Part shown: positions 54,168 through 62,709 of the stretch, in pieces
Position numbering within the stretch: position 1 is the stretch's first letter
Layout of the letters: the number at the start of each line of letters is the position of its first letter
Assembly: GCF_021390575.1 (NCBI RefSeq)
Contig: NZ_JAJEJQ010000005.1
Coordinates: 124,001-188,000 of the forward strand
Reading direction: 5' to 3'
DNA length: 64,000 nucleotides
Source of the DNA: Paraburkholderia adhaesiva
GTDB taxonomy: Bacteria; Pseudomonadota; Gammaproteobacteria; Burkholderiales; Burkholderiaceae
The notes under the pieces: generated by a model
What the model was told of the DNA's origin: nothing
Databases searched by the model: none
What the model saw: only the letters and a program-made list of their open reading frames with translations
Position numbers and translations under genes: made by a program

Positions 54168-54177
54168 AGATATCACC
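54168..54177 (+). promoter_or_regulatory. Candidate phage promoter motif AGATATCACC
   Basis: Match to the shared word, 63 bases before the ATG at 54240, directly downstream of an AT-rich hairpin. Confidence 0.5.
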
Positions 54178-54239
54178 ATCCCGAAGCGGCAGACAGACGC
54201 GCGCTTCTCACCCGCATATCCACAAGGAGAAACATCATC

Positions 54240-54803
54240 ATGCTGACGCTCGCCTATAGTGCGAACCAGATCCGAAGAGTTGAAAATCAGGTGCAGGACT
54301 TCTACGCCGATATCAGGGAGCGAATCCGGGCGCACGGCTATATCTGTCTCGATGCTTCGAGCACGATCGCCGATCGTACCGACCAGTTTTTCTTCACGGC
54401 CGGAATGACGGAATCGCATCTCCCCGAACTGGTCGTATCGGGAAATATCACGCGGCGCACTGCCCTGCATCTCATCGATCGGGTGGCCCGGGAATTCGCA
54501 AAAACGAAAGGACATGCCCCGCTGGGGATTCGCGACGATCTGATGGCCGGTCGTATCGAACTGCGTCTGGTCGCGACACCAGACACCCCGCTGCCTGGCG
54601 AGCACGCCGGCATGATGGAGATGCTGGCCGAGCTGTATCCCGGTCGTGCCTGCGTGGTGCAAATCGTCTGGAATGAGGCAGAAACGCAGCAGCTTGCACC
54701 GGGCGTTGCTACCGCCCGATGTCGGCAGATTGTGTTTCCGCAATTACCGTTCGTGGCCAACACCGTTTGTGATTCGCATGCATCTGAAGAAGGAGCGCGT
54801 TGA
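54240..54803 (+). CDS. DUF4262-like protein
   Basis: A 187-residue protein from the ATG at 54240 (ACAAGGAGAAAC upstream). The segment FFFTAGMTESHLPELVVSGNI followed by helices and ending ACVVQIVWNEAETQQ has the layout of DUF4262 proteins (FAYTxGL...HPEL...QxxWPD). The family function is unknown. It is coupled to the next gene (TGATG overlap) and is controlled by the promoter motif upstream. Confidence 0.5.
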   Translation: MLTLAYSANQIRRVENQVQDFYADIRERIRAHGYICLDASSTIADRTDQFFFTAGMTESHLPELVVSGNITRRTALHLIDRVAREFAKTKGHAPLGIRDDLMAGRIELRLVATPDTPLPGEHAGMMEMLAELYPGRACVVQIVWNEAETQQLAPGVATARCRQIVFPQLPFVANTVCDSHASEEGAR

Positions 54804-55414
54804 TGTTGATGTTTAGAACCATGCTTCACAACCAGAAAAGGAATCAGGCAGAGTTCGATCTGATGGAAGGCCAGCTCACGAAACTGCTGGAAACGTCGGG
54901 CGAAGCAGACCGGCGGCAGGAGGGCATCCGGGAGTTGCGCAACGTGGCGACGCTTAAGCGAGGTGATACTGAATCCCGCTATGTTGCGGCACAGCAATGC
55001 GCCCGTGTGATCTGGTGGCTCAACCGGGCAATCTGGCGGGCTGAGGACGCTTGCAGTCTGGTGTATGGAATCGATCCACCATCCGCACCGCTTGCAGACG
55101 ATACCCCACTCGCGCATTGTCACGCGCTCGACGGGCGTGTTCTGACAGAGAAATCATCCGAGGTCAATGATGCGTGGGTGCTGCTGGAAGCTCTTCTTGC
55201 GCACATGGAGAACGAGGTCCAAGAAGCGGCTGCAAAACCTGAGTCCCTTGCCTGTGAGATTAGTCCTGCCGATTTTCTCAACTGGTGCGAGGACGAGGGC
55301 GTCGACACGAGCTACCTGAGACTCATCCGTACGCTGGTCGGCGCCGGCAACGGCAAGCTTGTGGGGCGTCTTCCCCTGGCAGATGTCCAGATCTTCAAAC
55401 CGGGGAAGCAATGA
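54803..55414 (+). CDS. Last phage-side gene, unknown
   Basis: A 203-residue helical, mildly acidic protein (MLMFRTMLHNQKRNQAEFDL) with AAGGAG upstream; its ATG overlaps the preceding stop. No motif known. Its 3' end overlaps the 3' end of the rep gene by 20 bases tail to tail, marking the junction of the phage and plasmid modules. Confidence 0.5.
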   Translation: MLMFRTMLHNQKRNQAEFDLMEGQLTKLLETSGEADRRQEGIRELRNVATLKRGDTESRYVAAQQCARVIWWLNRAIWRAEDACSLVYGIDPPSAPLADDTPLAHCHALDGRVLTEKSSEVNDAWVLLEALLAHMENEVQEAAAKPESLACEISPADFLNWCEDEGVDTSYLRLIRTLVGAGNGKLVGRLPLADVQIFKPGKQ

Positions 55415-56660
55415 ACCTGGCAGTTTCACCCCGGGGCTGGATGGATTCCAGCCCCACCTTTCCTGCTTTATTTTTTTGGCCCGACAACGCGGCCTTCAGC
55501 ACATCACGAAGAGCTGCGACGTGTTGGCGGTCCTCAGACGTCACAGCGGCCCTCGGTTCGATTCTGGCAACCGGCACCGGGACGTGAGCGCCGCTGTTGA
55601 CCCCGGTCACTTCGCGGAGACGGCCCGCTGCGAGAGCATCAGCGAAACCTTGCTCCCAGTTCGTTGCCTGACGGTCGACGCCTTCCTCATAGCTGTAGAC
55701 CGAAAGGTGCTCGCCGGTCGAATCGATCGTGTAGCGGGATTTGCCATCGATGTGTTCGAAGATCTTGCCAGCGTTCTCTTTCGCGCTTTCCTGTGCTTGT
55801 GACGCTCGGTTCTTCCGTGCCTCGGCTTCGGCCTTGGCCGCGCTGCGCTGACGCAGCTGGTGCGAAAAGTCCACAGGGTTGCGAAGCAGGGCGCCGAGAT
55901 AGCAGATCGGGCGCTTGGCCTTCTGGAGGTTCGGCCACGTGACCTCAACGACATCGGAGAGGCGTTTGCGTGCCTCACCCGCCTGGCGCATGAGTTTGAA
56001 AATCAGGAAATCAGAAAAACCCAGACCGCGCAGACGCTGGAGATCCGCGGGTACGTTTCCTGATTGTCTTTTTTGAAAAGAATCTGGGGAAAGATCTTCT
56101 TGTATACGGTCTGCCAGATTGGCACACGGGGAATCTTGCTGGGGTTCAGCCGAAGCGTAGTCCGCCTTCTCCGCAGCGTCATTGCCCGCTTCGGCACTTT
56201 TGGCGCGTGCCGAAGCCCGGCCTGTAAGCCGACGATCAGGGAGGTCATCGAGGTACCCGAGCAGACGAATCGCCGCCTCGCTCAGATAAAGATACGCACG
56301 GTCGAACTGGTTCTCTCGATCACGCAACTGCTCGCCGCGGACGATCAGACCGGCCTCGGCTAGATCCTCGAGACTGCGGTAGAGCGTGCGTTTGGATTGA
56401 CGAGCACGCTCAGTCAGGCGGTCGCGGCCGATGAAGATCCGGGCGGCAGGTTTCTTTTTGTCGACGGTACGGGCGAGGGCAGCCAGAAGATCGCAGGCGC
56501 GACGGGGAAGGCCGGGAATCCGTGCAGCACGATAAGCAGCGCGAAAGATCACCCAGTGGAGGTTGACGTTGTCGCACGTGTACTCGTGCGCAGCGGATTC
56601 ATCAATTTCCGAGAGATGAGCTTCACCCTCGCCTGCAACTGAGAGTTGCGCGATAGACAT
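55395..56660 (-). CDS. Plasmid replication initiator protein (Rep, winged-helix type)
   Basis: A 421-residue protein. A winged-helix DNA-binding domain lies at about 40-150 (RACDLLAALARTVD, RIFIGRDRLTERARQSKRTLYRSLEDLAEAGLI, then FDRAYLYLSEAAIRLL). The middle is low-complexity and charged, followed by a helical part and a basic C-terminus. This organisation is known from replication proteins of Burkholderiales plasmids. The iteron-like repeats and palindrome upstream fit a self-regulated replication start. It reads leftward behind parA and parB. Confidence 0.72.
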   Translation of the reverse strand: MSIAQLSVAGEGEAHLSEIDESAAHEYTCDNVNLHWVIFRAAYRAARIPGLPRRACDLLAALARTVDKKKPAARIFIGRDRLTERARQSKRTLYRSLEDLAEAGLIVRGEQLRDRENQFDRAYLYLSEAAIRLLGYLDDLPDRRLTGRASARAKSAEAGNDAAEKADYASAEPQQDSPCANLADRIQEDLSPDSFQKRQSGNVPADLQRLRGLGFSDFLIFKLMRQAGEARKRLSDVVEVTWPNLQKAKRPICYLGALLRNPVDFSHQLRQRSAAKAEAEARKNRASQAQESAKENAGKIFEHIDGKSRYTIDSTGEHLSVYSYEEGVDRQATNWEQGFADALAAGRLREVTGVNSGAHVPVPVARIEPRAAVTSEDRQHVAALRDVLKAALSGQKNKAGKVGLESIQPRGETARFIASPV

Positions 56661-56911
56661 GTCGAGCAGTCCATTTTCAGAAAATGGATTGAAAACGCTT
56701 GACTGGCTATCTCACTGCGCTACACTCCGATCTTGTCAGTCGATCTTTCCAGTTTCCAGCTGGAGAGTGTAGTGAGCGAAGGTTTCCAGCCAAGCCCACT
56801 TACGCAAAAGCCCTCAGTTTCCAGCTGGGGGCTTTTGTCTTTCAAGCAGCTATTTCACGGTGTTGTCCTTATCCGTACTACGGATCGCAATAAAATCAAT
56901 CACTTAGCGTT
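56661..56911. other. Candidate plasmid replication origin with iteron-like repeats
   Basis: A 251-base spacer between parB and rep. It contains the perfect palindrome CCATTTTCAGAAAATGG (56671-56687) beside the rep start, TTTCCAG words at 56746, 56753, 56783 and 56818, an inverted pair CTACACTC/GAGTGTAG (about 56719-56773), and a strong hairpin CAAAAGCCCTCAG/CTGGGGGCTTTTG (about 56803-56838). Repeats plus AT-rich flanks next to a rep gene are typical of an origin, but the copies are short. Confidence 0.5.
56803..56838 (-). terminator. Hairpin between parB and rep
   Basis: CAAAAGCCCTCAG and CTGGGGGCTTTTG pair around a TTTCCAG loop (13 bp with one wobble), with T-rich ends on both sides. It could end parAB transcripts before the rep leader. 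Confidence 0.55.
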
Positions 56912-57904
56912 CTACGACTTCGCGGCGAGTGCTTCGAGGTGCTGCTTGATGGCTTCTTGAACAGCATCTGCTACGGCTTCCGAATGGAATTCGATGCGCA
57001 TTATGTTTTTTGTCTTGCGCACGTCGCACCATGTACTTTTCCCGGTCTTGACTTTGTACGACGCAGCGACCGCCTTGACTGCCTTGGGCGTCTCGACGGT
57101 CTTCGCATATTTGACCGCCTGCGCCTGATCAAACTCGCGCTCAGCGAGGCGTCGCACTGCTTCCACAACCCGATCTGCCTTCCCGTTTTCTGCAATGGTT
57201 GCCAGTTCTGCCGCTGCGTTGGCACCCATGATTGCCTTGTTAGCTTCGAGGATGGCGCATGCTTGTTCGGGCAGGCGGTTAAAAGAGAGAAGGGCGTTGA
57301 TGTGCGAGCTGCTAATGCCGACGCGCTCACCGAGCTCCGCTTGACTCAGTTCGGGATGCTTCGAGTGAAAGCGTTTCAGCCCAACAAACTTCTCGTAATC
57401 GGTCAGGTCGGACTGCATCAAGTTGGCCCAGAAGGCGCCGTCGTCGGCTTTGTCTTCTGTGGCGTCGCCAAGGATGCATCGAATCGTTTCCCGCCCGAGC
57501 TCTCGGTAAGCGTCAACTCGGTGGTGGCCTGACTGAATCTCATAGCCGCCCTCAGCGCGTGGAAGGACAACGACCAACTGAATTAGATCCTGATGTCGCA
57601 GGTTCTCCCGCAGTTCGACGAATTTTTCAGGCGGCATATAGCGTCGGCGGCCAGCGACCTCATGTAGCTGGTCGAGCGGAATCTCAACACCGCTCGGCGA
57701 GCCACTCTGCTTTTGGGCTCGGAGTTCGGCCAACTCCGCGGACATCGCATCGATTTCGGCTTGCTTTTCACGCATTGCCGATTGGAATGCCAACGCCCCG
57801 CCGGGGGCAGTTCTTGGGCGAAAGGGATCGCTGGAAGTCGAGTGTGATGGCTCGGGGACCTCGATGTCCTTTGTTTTTTCGCTGAGTCGTTGTGCGGCGC
57901 GCAT
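56912..57904 (-). CDS. parB: ParB-type partition protein
   Basis: A 330-residue protein starting at the ATG at 57904, which overlaps the parA stop (TAATG). It has the ParB/Spo0J N-terminal domain with the CTP-binding GHHRVDAYRELG segment (about 125-136), then a helix-turn-helix (LSQAELGERVGISSSHINALLSFNRLP) for parS binding, and a basic C-terminal dimer region. Length and order of domains fit chromosomal/plasmid type Ia ParB. Together with ParA it would segregate the element. A frame extension to 57931 is possible but lacks a better start. Confidence 0.88.
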   Translation of the reverse strand: MRAAQRLSEKTKDIEVPEPSHSTSSDPFRPRTAPGGALAFQSAMREKQAEIDAMSAELAELRAQKQSGSPSGVEIPLDQLHEVAGRRRYMPPEKFVELRENLRHQDLIQLVVVLPRAEGGYEIQSGHHRVDAYRELGRETIRCILGDATEDKADDGAFWANLMQSDLTDYEKFVGLKRFHSKHPELSQAELGERVGISSSHINALLSFNRLPEQACAILEANKAIMGANAAAELATIAENGKADRVVEAVRRLAEREFDQAQAVKYAKTVETPKAVKAVAASYKVKTGKSTWCDVRKTKNIMRIEFHSEAVADAVQEAIKQHLEALAAKS

Positions 57905-59106
57905 TAGACCTCCATCTGGGAAGACGACCACGCTTGAACAAACTGAGAGTCGATATGCCTGACCAACCGATCCATCGGATCCTTGAAACGTGTGTACGCC
58001 GCAACGCTGCCTTCAGGCTTCGTTAGGTCATAGACGGTAGAAAGTTGAGCAGACGCACTCTTGGGGACGACCGACTCTGGGATTTCATACGGAAGAACAC
58101 GATCCCCGTACGCCTTTTGTAGCCAGCCCCGAACAACGCCGGAAAGATCATCGTTTTTGGATTTCGTCAAAACGACATTCACAAAGTCGAAGTTCTTTGT
58201 CTCGCGCATTGCCGGAACGTGGCGCGCCATTTCCGTGAAGAGAAACCAGAATTGCGTCGAACTCGCGAAGTCGAGGCCTTCAGGCGGGCAGGGCATCAGT
58301 AATCCATCAGCCGCCATCAGAGCATTGATGGTCAAATAACTCAGCGAGGGCGGGGTGTCGATGATAATGGCGTCGTATCGGTTCTTGATGTCGACCAGAC
58401 CTTGATTCAGGATGTTCCAGAACGCGAACTCGTGGTCACTGGCCAGCTTGCCTGGAATATGAAACTCAGCGCTGAAGAGTCCAGACGACGCAGGGATCAA
58501 GTCTAGGTCCTGCCAGTAGGTTTCCTGAATTGCGTAGTCCAGTCCCGTCTCATCCCCGTAGATCAGAGGCATGAGCGTTTTTTCTTCGCCGATTTCCGTT
58601 TCGGGGGAGAAGCCACAAAGTTGTGTGGCGGTACCTTGCGGATCACAGTCAATAACCAGAACCTTTCGGCCACGCAAAGTGAGTCCCTGTGCAAGCGAGA
58701 CGGCGGTCGTGGTTTTCGCGACACCTCCCTTGAAGTTGGCGACGGTCACAACCTTACCGGGCGCGTTTTCTGGTCGCGCGGGACGATTGCCAGCAGCGCG
58801 GATGTAACGTAACGTTTCGTCCAAGGTGAAGGTCTTGCTCTTGCCGTTGCCAACTGACGTGCCAGCAGGGAGGTCGCCCTTCGTGGTCAGGTATTGGAAT
58901 CGCAGCTTTTCGAGTCCACAAAGGCTGGCGACCTGCGCACTGGTGAACGTAGGTGGACGCTTGCGCGGGTATGGTTCCAGCATGCGGTCACGAATCTGAT
59001 TGAGGACCCCAGCTGCGCGCTCGGCCACGTCGGCCAAGGTGTCCATGGATGCGGCAAAGTCCAGCGCGGGCGGCAGTTTGGTAGCGAGCAAAGTGCTTGC
59101 ATTCAC
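57904..59106 (-). CDS. parA: ParA-type partition ATPase with N-terminal DNA-binding domain
   Basis: About 400 residues from the GTG at 59106, which has AGAGG upstream; an ATG at 59145 is less likely. A MerR-like winged-helix (FTSAQVASLCGLEKLRFQYL, about 45-65) precedes the ATPase with deviant Walker A FKGGVAKTTTA (about 124-134), VIDCDPQG and the Walker B IIIDTPPSL (about 225-233). The N-terminal domain marks it as P1/type Ia, able to repress its own promoter; the inverted repeat upstream fits this. Confidence 0.92.
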   Translation of the reverse strand: MNASTLLATKLPPALDFAASMDTLADVAERAAGVLNQIRDRMLEPYPRKRPPTFTSAQVASLCGLEKLRFQYLTTKGDLPAGTSVGNGKSKTFTLDETLRYIRAAGNRPARPENAPGKVVTVANFKGGVAKTTTAVSLAQGLTLRGRKVLVIDCDPQGTATQLCGFSPETEIGEEKTLMPLIYGDETGLDYAIQETYWQDLDLIPASSGLFSAEFHIPGKLASDHEFAFWNILNQGLVDIKNRYDAIIIDTPPSLSYLTINALMAADGLLMPCPPEGLDFASSTQFWFLFTEMARHVPAMRETKNFDFVNVVLTKSKNDDLSGVVRGWLQKAYGDRVLPYEIPESVVPKSASAQLSTVYDLTKPEGSVAAYTRFKDPMDRLVRHIDSQFVQAWSSSQMEV

Positions 59107-59197
59107 GAGAGATACCTCTTGATTGTGAATTCCTCGGTTTTTCAAAAAATCGCTATCAACCGAAGAATGTGTCGCACGACAGAATTTTGGGGAACTC

Positions 59198-59241
59198 TAG
59201 CCGGTAAACGGGGTGAGAGCAAGTTAACTTTCCACCGGCTA
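59198..59241 (-). promoter_or_regulatory. Inverted repeat upstream of parA, candidate operator
   Basis: TAGCCGGT (59198-59205) and ACCGGCTA (59234-59241) are a perfect pair; AAACGGGG and AAACCCCG extend it. It lies about 90 bases upstream of the parA start and is likely the ParA autoregulatory operator. Confidence 0.6.
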
Positions 59242-59300
59242 AACCCCGTCGGGTAAGGTATTGGCGGGGAAAGCTAGAGATCGCTTCAAGTTCAGACGAA

Positions 59301-59391
59301 TCCGTGAAACATAGCGACCTCAGGAATGAGGGGCTGGAACGCTTTATTGATCAGCGACTTAGGCGATTTCGCGCGAAATGTTTCACGAAAA
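59301..59391. other. parS-like palindrome and half-sites
   Basis: A perfect 14-bp palindrome ATTTCGCGCGAAAT (59366-59379) overlaps TGTTTCACG (59379-59387), and GTGAAACA occurs inverted at 59304-59311. TGTTTCACG is one half of the widespread parS consensus. The palindrome may be the replicon's own parS; the flanking halves could be degenerate sites. Confidence 0.6.
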
Positions 59392-59845
59392 ATCGATGGC
59401 GAAAGTGCACAGCGGCATGCTGGGCGCCGAAACTTGCCGTGCCGAGACACGTGTGGGTGAGGGCAGGGTGAATTTGTATTGTTCGATACGTAATTCGTAA
59501 TAGATGGGTTTGCTGCCGGTAAATCGAGTATGGGAGGCCCGCCGCGAATGCTGTTGCGTCTCCGCGGACGAGATTCAGAGGAACGTGAAGTCTGAGGCGG
59601 GGCAGGGCACCGAGCCTTTGACTCCATTCTTGTTTAGCGATGCACCATGACGAACTTGCCCTGGTACATCAGTTGGGTGTGACATGTGAGCGCGATCGGG
59701 GTGGTCCGCTTCACAGATTCAGGAAGGCGCTTGCTGGAGAATGACCTCGGACTGGTGGAAAGGGCTGGTGTCGAGTAATGCGGTCTGCTCGAACACATAA
59801 TCACGGGGCGCAGTATTTTCTGCATCCGGCCGCTCTCCCCAAACA
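59392..59845. other. Spacer without recognised gene
   Basis: About 450 bases between the parS-like sites and the next gene. No convincing frame, repeat or terminator was found; a short near-palindrome TACGTAATTCGTA lies near 59489. Confidence 0.3.
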
Positions 59846-60367
59846 TCAACGATTCCGTTGCCGGTCGACCGGGCCGATACGATTCAGCTCGGCCATCAAG
59901 CGGCGGCGCAGTTTGCGTAATTCCCTGCGGCAATCCTCCACTGTCGTGCTGTCGCGATCCAGATACCAGTAGGCTTCCGCGGCCATGCCCGCGATCTCGA
60001 AGATTGCGTATCGGCCAGTCTGCACTTCAAGAGCGAGTCGCCTCGGGACAGGATGCGGATGCTCGACCCATATTTTCCGCAGATCCTCGTAAGTGGGCGT
60101 CACGAACGGTGGCAGCCCGAACTGGCTGCGTTCCCGACGGCGACGTACCTCGCGCTTCCAGTCGATGGTGGCCTCAGGTGGATCGACCTCGATGCCCGTT
60201 GTACTATTGCGATCCCGCTTCGTGTGTTCGAGTTTGTGCGAGCGCTCATCGTTGTAAGCCCAGAAGTCGGAGCACGCTTCGGCGTCCGTCATCCAGACAG
60301 GAGTTGCCTCGAAGCGGTTCTGCGCCTCGTCCCAATACGACCATTTCCATTCCCAGACTGGTTCCAT
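59846..60367 (-). CDS. Plasmid backbone protein, unknown
   Basis: About 173 residues from the ATG at 60367 (MEPVWEWKWSYWDEAQNRFE); an upstream extension to 60505 is open but unlikely. It is Trp-rich at the start and strongly basic at the end (RELRKLRRRLMAELNRIG). The body has many charged residues (DWKREVRRRRERSQFG). I do not recognise a family; the style is typical of plasmid accessory genes. Confidence 0.45.
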   Translation of the reverse strand: MEPVWEWKWSYWDEAQNRFEATPVWMTDAEACSDFWAYNDERSHKLEHTKRDRNSTTGIEVDPPEATIDWKREVRRRRERSQFGLPPFVTPTYEDLRKIWVEHPHPVPRRLALEVQTGRYAIFEIAGMAAEAYWYLDRDSTTVEDCRRELRKLRRRLMAELNRIGPVDRQRNR

Positions 60368-60597
60368 TTCCCACGCCTCATGCCTGTATGGATGTACAGT
60401 ATCCGCGAAGTTTATGAGATACGCGAGAGCAGGGAGGGCCGGTTGTGCTCTCTCCCTGTTAGTTGCGCAAAGCTGCCGACGTGGCCGATTAACTGCCAGG
60501 CGCATCGTATGGGTCCGCCGCGTGGGGGACTCGCGGTCGCAGCCGGTCGCGTGACACGGCGCGTCCGGAAGATGACGGCACGCAGGGGAGACGGGTG

Positions 60598-60918
60598 ATG
60601 CCAGTACCGGACCTGAAGGACACTGACAGGATGTCGCTTCATGTTGAGCGAACGATTCCTCTGTGGGGAGTGGTCTGCGCGATCGGCACCATCATTGGGG
60701 GCATGGTGTCGGTGGTATGGCATGTCGCAAACATTGACGACAGCGTCGCGGCAATGCGTGATGCAGGGCTGGAAATACGGACAGAAATGAAGGAGCAGAA
60801 CACAAAAATGGCGATGCTTGAGGGACGGCTGACGCGTGTCGAGACACTCGAGCAACAGCACGAACTGCAACGAGAGCTACAGCATTACAACGACAGGACG
60901 TATCCTCCAAACCGTTAG
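60598..60918 (+). CDS. Small membrane-anchored coiled-coil protein
   Basis: A 106-residue protein from the ATG at 60598, preceded by GGGGAGACGG. One transmembrane helix (LWGVVCAIGTIIGGMVSVVW, about 22-41) is followed by a periplasmic or cytoplasmic coiled coil (MAMLEGRLTRVETLEQQHELQRELQ). This layout is found in small phage holin-linked or secretion-related proteins, and also in plasmid proteins. Function not assigned. Confidence 0.5.
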   Translation: MPVPDLKDTDRMSLHVERTIPLWGVVCAIGTIIGGMVSVVWHVANIDDSVAAMRDAGLEIRTEMKEQNTKMAMLEGRLTRVETLEQQHELQRELQHYNDRTYPPNR

Positions 60919-61160
60919 ATATGCCCGGCACGGTATTACGCCGAACGAAAGTATTTCAGGCGTCGGCAGGGTGATCGGGCAACATTCCTTTCTCACGAAC
61001 GACAGTACGCGGGCTTCACCACTCCTGTACAACGTAACGGCAGTCGGATAGGGTCGAGGCATTTGTGGAGCAGGTGCATGGCGTCCTTATTGCGCGCGAC
61101 CATCTGTAGGCGAGGGGCCGGCATACGCGAGCGCGCGATAGCTTGATAGCAGGGAGTATC

Positions 61161-61508
61161 TTGAGAAGAGCAGGCGAAAACAAACTGGAGGTGGTAGGGG
61201 TACGGCTGGATCCGGCCATTGCGCACCGACTACGGTTGCTGGCGTCGGTCACCGGGCGCAAGCAATCAGTATTTCTCCAGCAGATCATTGAAGCCGGACT
61301 CGGCGCAATTGAAGAAGCGCATCTGTCATCGCAGATGCTCGAGCAGATCCGTGCAGGGAACCTTCCGCCCATTCCAGGTGAAGAGGTAACGGATATTGTG
61401 CCGGACCTGTTTGGTGACGCGCAGGAGTTCGTGCCAGTGGCGCAACCAACGCCGCGGCGGCCGCGGACCAGGAAGAGGGCGGCAGAAGGCGAGCGTTCTG
61501 GCGATTGA
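61161..61508 (+). CDS. Ribbon-helix-helix DNA-binding regulator
   Basis: A 115-residue protein from the TTG at 61161, which follows AGGGAG. The N-terminal part has a CopG/Arc-type fold: strand VVGVRLDPA, helix AHRLRLLASVTG, turn RKQSVFLQQIIEAGL. The rest is a linker and a basic Arg/Lys-rich tail (RRPRTRKRAAE). Such proteins act as repressors in plasmids or as antitoxins. No toxin partner is recognised next to it; the gene after it may be co-transcribed. Confidence 0.72.
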   Translation: MRRAGENKLEVVGVRLDPAIAHRLRLLASVTGRKQSVFLQQIIEAGLGAIEEAHLSSQMLEQIRAGNLPPIPGEEVTDIVPDLFGDAQEFVPVAQPTPRRPRTRKRAAEGERSGD

Positions 61509-61558
61509 CGGGATGGCATCAACTGACCCTAGAATATCGGCCGGAACCGGGAGACAGC

Positions 61559-61873
61559 ATGCCCATCTATCACGAATTTCAGAACGGCTGGACCATTGCC
61601 ATGAGCGACGAATCATGCACGCGGGTCGTCCCGAGTGTGTTCCGGTTCGGTCGGGAGTTTTATGGCCGCCCAACGATAGAGTTCTGGCAATGTGGCGGCG
61701 CAACAGGCATGCGTCCTTTCGCTCCAGGCGAAACCGAATCCTCCGCACGGGCGTTTCTCGTTGGGCTCGGCTTTATCGAGGCACGCCGCTATCGCACAGA
61801 TGGTGATCTTGAACTGGAGCAGGTCGCCGACCTCCTCGGACTTCAGGCCGATGCGTCCGGAGACAATCCGTGA
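61559..61873 (+). CDS. Small plasmid protein, unknown
   Basis: A 104-residue protein from the ATG at 61559 (GGGAGAC upstream). It contains a beta-rich N-terminus (YHEFQNGWTIAMSDESCTR) and ends acidic. Its stop overlaps the next start (GTGA at 61870). Confidence 0.45.
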   Translation: MPIYHEFQNGWTIAMSDESCTRVVPSVFRFGREFYGRPTIEFWQCGGATGMRPFAPGETESSARAFLVGLGFIEARRYRTDGDLELEQVADLLGLQADASGDNP

Positions 61874-62178
61874 CGCAAATCGAGGTCAAATTTGATTCAG
61901 ATGGCATCCTCGCCAGCATCGAGCTGTGGCGCCAAACCGTCGACCTGAAGATCGCCATGAAGGATGAGTTCAAGCTTCACTTCATGGAGAATCGCAGGTC
62001 GATCCTCGAGGGCTATGTGTTTGCAGCGAGCCAGTGGATGTCGCTGCTATGTGCAATGCAGCCCGTTGATCTCGGTGCCGAGGCACAGCTGGCGTCGCTG
62101 CGGGGCGAGGTCGAGAATTTTGCTGCGTGGGCCGAGGCCGAACTTGATGAGCTTGATCATCTGGCAGGCGATGGCTAG
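61870..62178 (+). CDS. Small acidic helical plasmid protein, unknown
   Basis: A 102-residue protein from a GTG that overlaps the previous stop. Mostly helical and acidic (GEVENFAAWAEAELDELDHLAGDG). No family recognised. The pair may form a small module. Confidence 0.45.
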   Translation: MTQIEVKFDSDGILASIELWRQTVDLKIAMKDEFKLHFMENRRSILEGYVFAASQWMSLLCAMQPVDLGAEAQLASLRGEVENFAAWAEAELDELDHLAGDG

Positions 62179-62259
62179 ACAATCAAGGGTTGCAGAAGCT
62201 GGCGTGGCGCAGGAAAGAAGCGTCTAATTGAGCACCCAGTCTCACAACCGGAAAATGAC

Positions 62260-62688
62260 GTGGACCTCGATGAAGCGTTTTCTGCTGTGGAGCACCTGGC
62301 AAGCCGACACCGCCTGCTGGTTGGTCGAGGAAAGCGGGGCGAGCAGGGCGAGCCGCTCGAAGTCGAATGGGGTGCTGGCGACATCCGTGATATCCCCAAA
62401 CTGCGCGGCCTGGAGTTCGTGAGCGAGATCGGTCCACATCTGCTGGAGCTCTATGAGCGTTACATGACAGGCAAGTCACCCGTCATGACCTCTGTCACCT
62501 TGTCCACTTCGGTGGTGACGTTCATTGTGCTGGGGGCCGAGTCACCGGACCAGGTTGCCGAGACACTTCGTTGCGGTGCCGACGAACTGGTTTCGCTGAC
62601 CGTGAAGGGCTATCTGTCGGAACGGTTTTCGGACTGGAAGAAACCATCGGCCCAGGTATTGCCGTTTCAGCCGCGCAACCGGGAGTGA
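62260..62688 (+). CDS. Plasmid protein, unknown
   Basis: A 142-residue protein from a GTG start at 62260 without a strong ribosome site; it has an alpha/beta pattern (MTSVTLSTSVVTFIVLGAESPDQVAET). No family recognised. It converges on kfrA, with 21 bases between the stops. Confidence 0.4.
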   Translation: MDLDEAFSAVEHLASRHRLLVGRGKRGEQGEPLEVEWGAGDIRDIPKLRGLEFVSEIGPHLLELYERYMTGKSPVMTSVTLSTSVVTFIVLGAESPDQVAETLRCGADELVSLTVKGYLSERFSDWKKPSAQVLPFQPRNRE

Positions 62689-62709
62689 GGTGAGGGCAGA
62701 TCCTGCTTC

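Noticed and set aside
55555..55580. GGTTCGATTCTGGCAACC resembling a tRNA T-arm
   Set aside because: It lies within the rep coding sequence and no acceptor or anticodon stem matches it.
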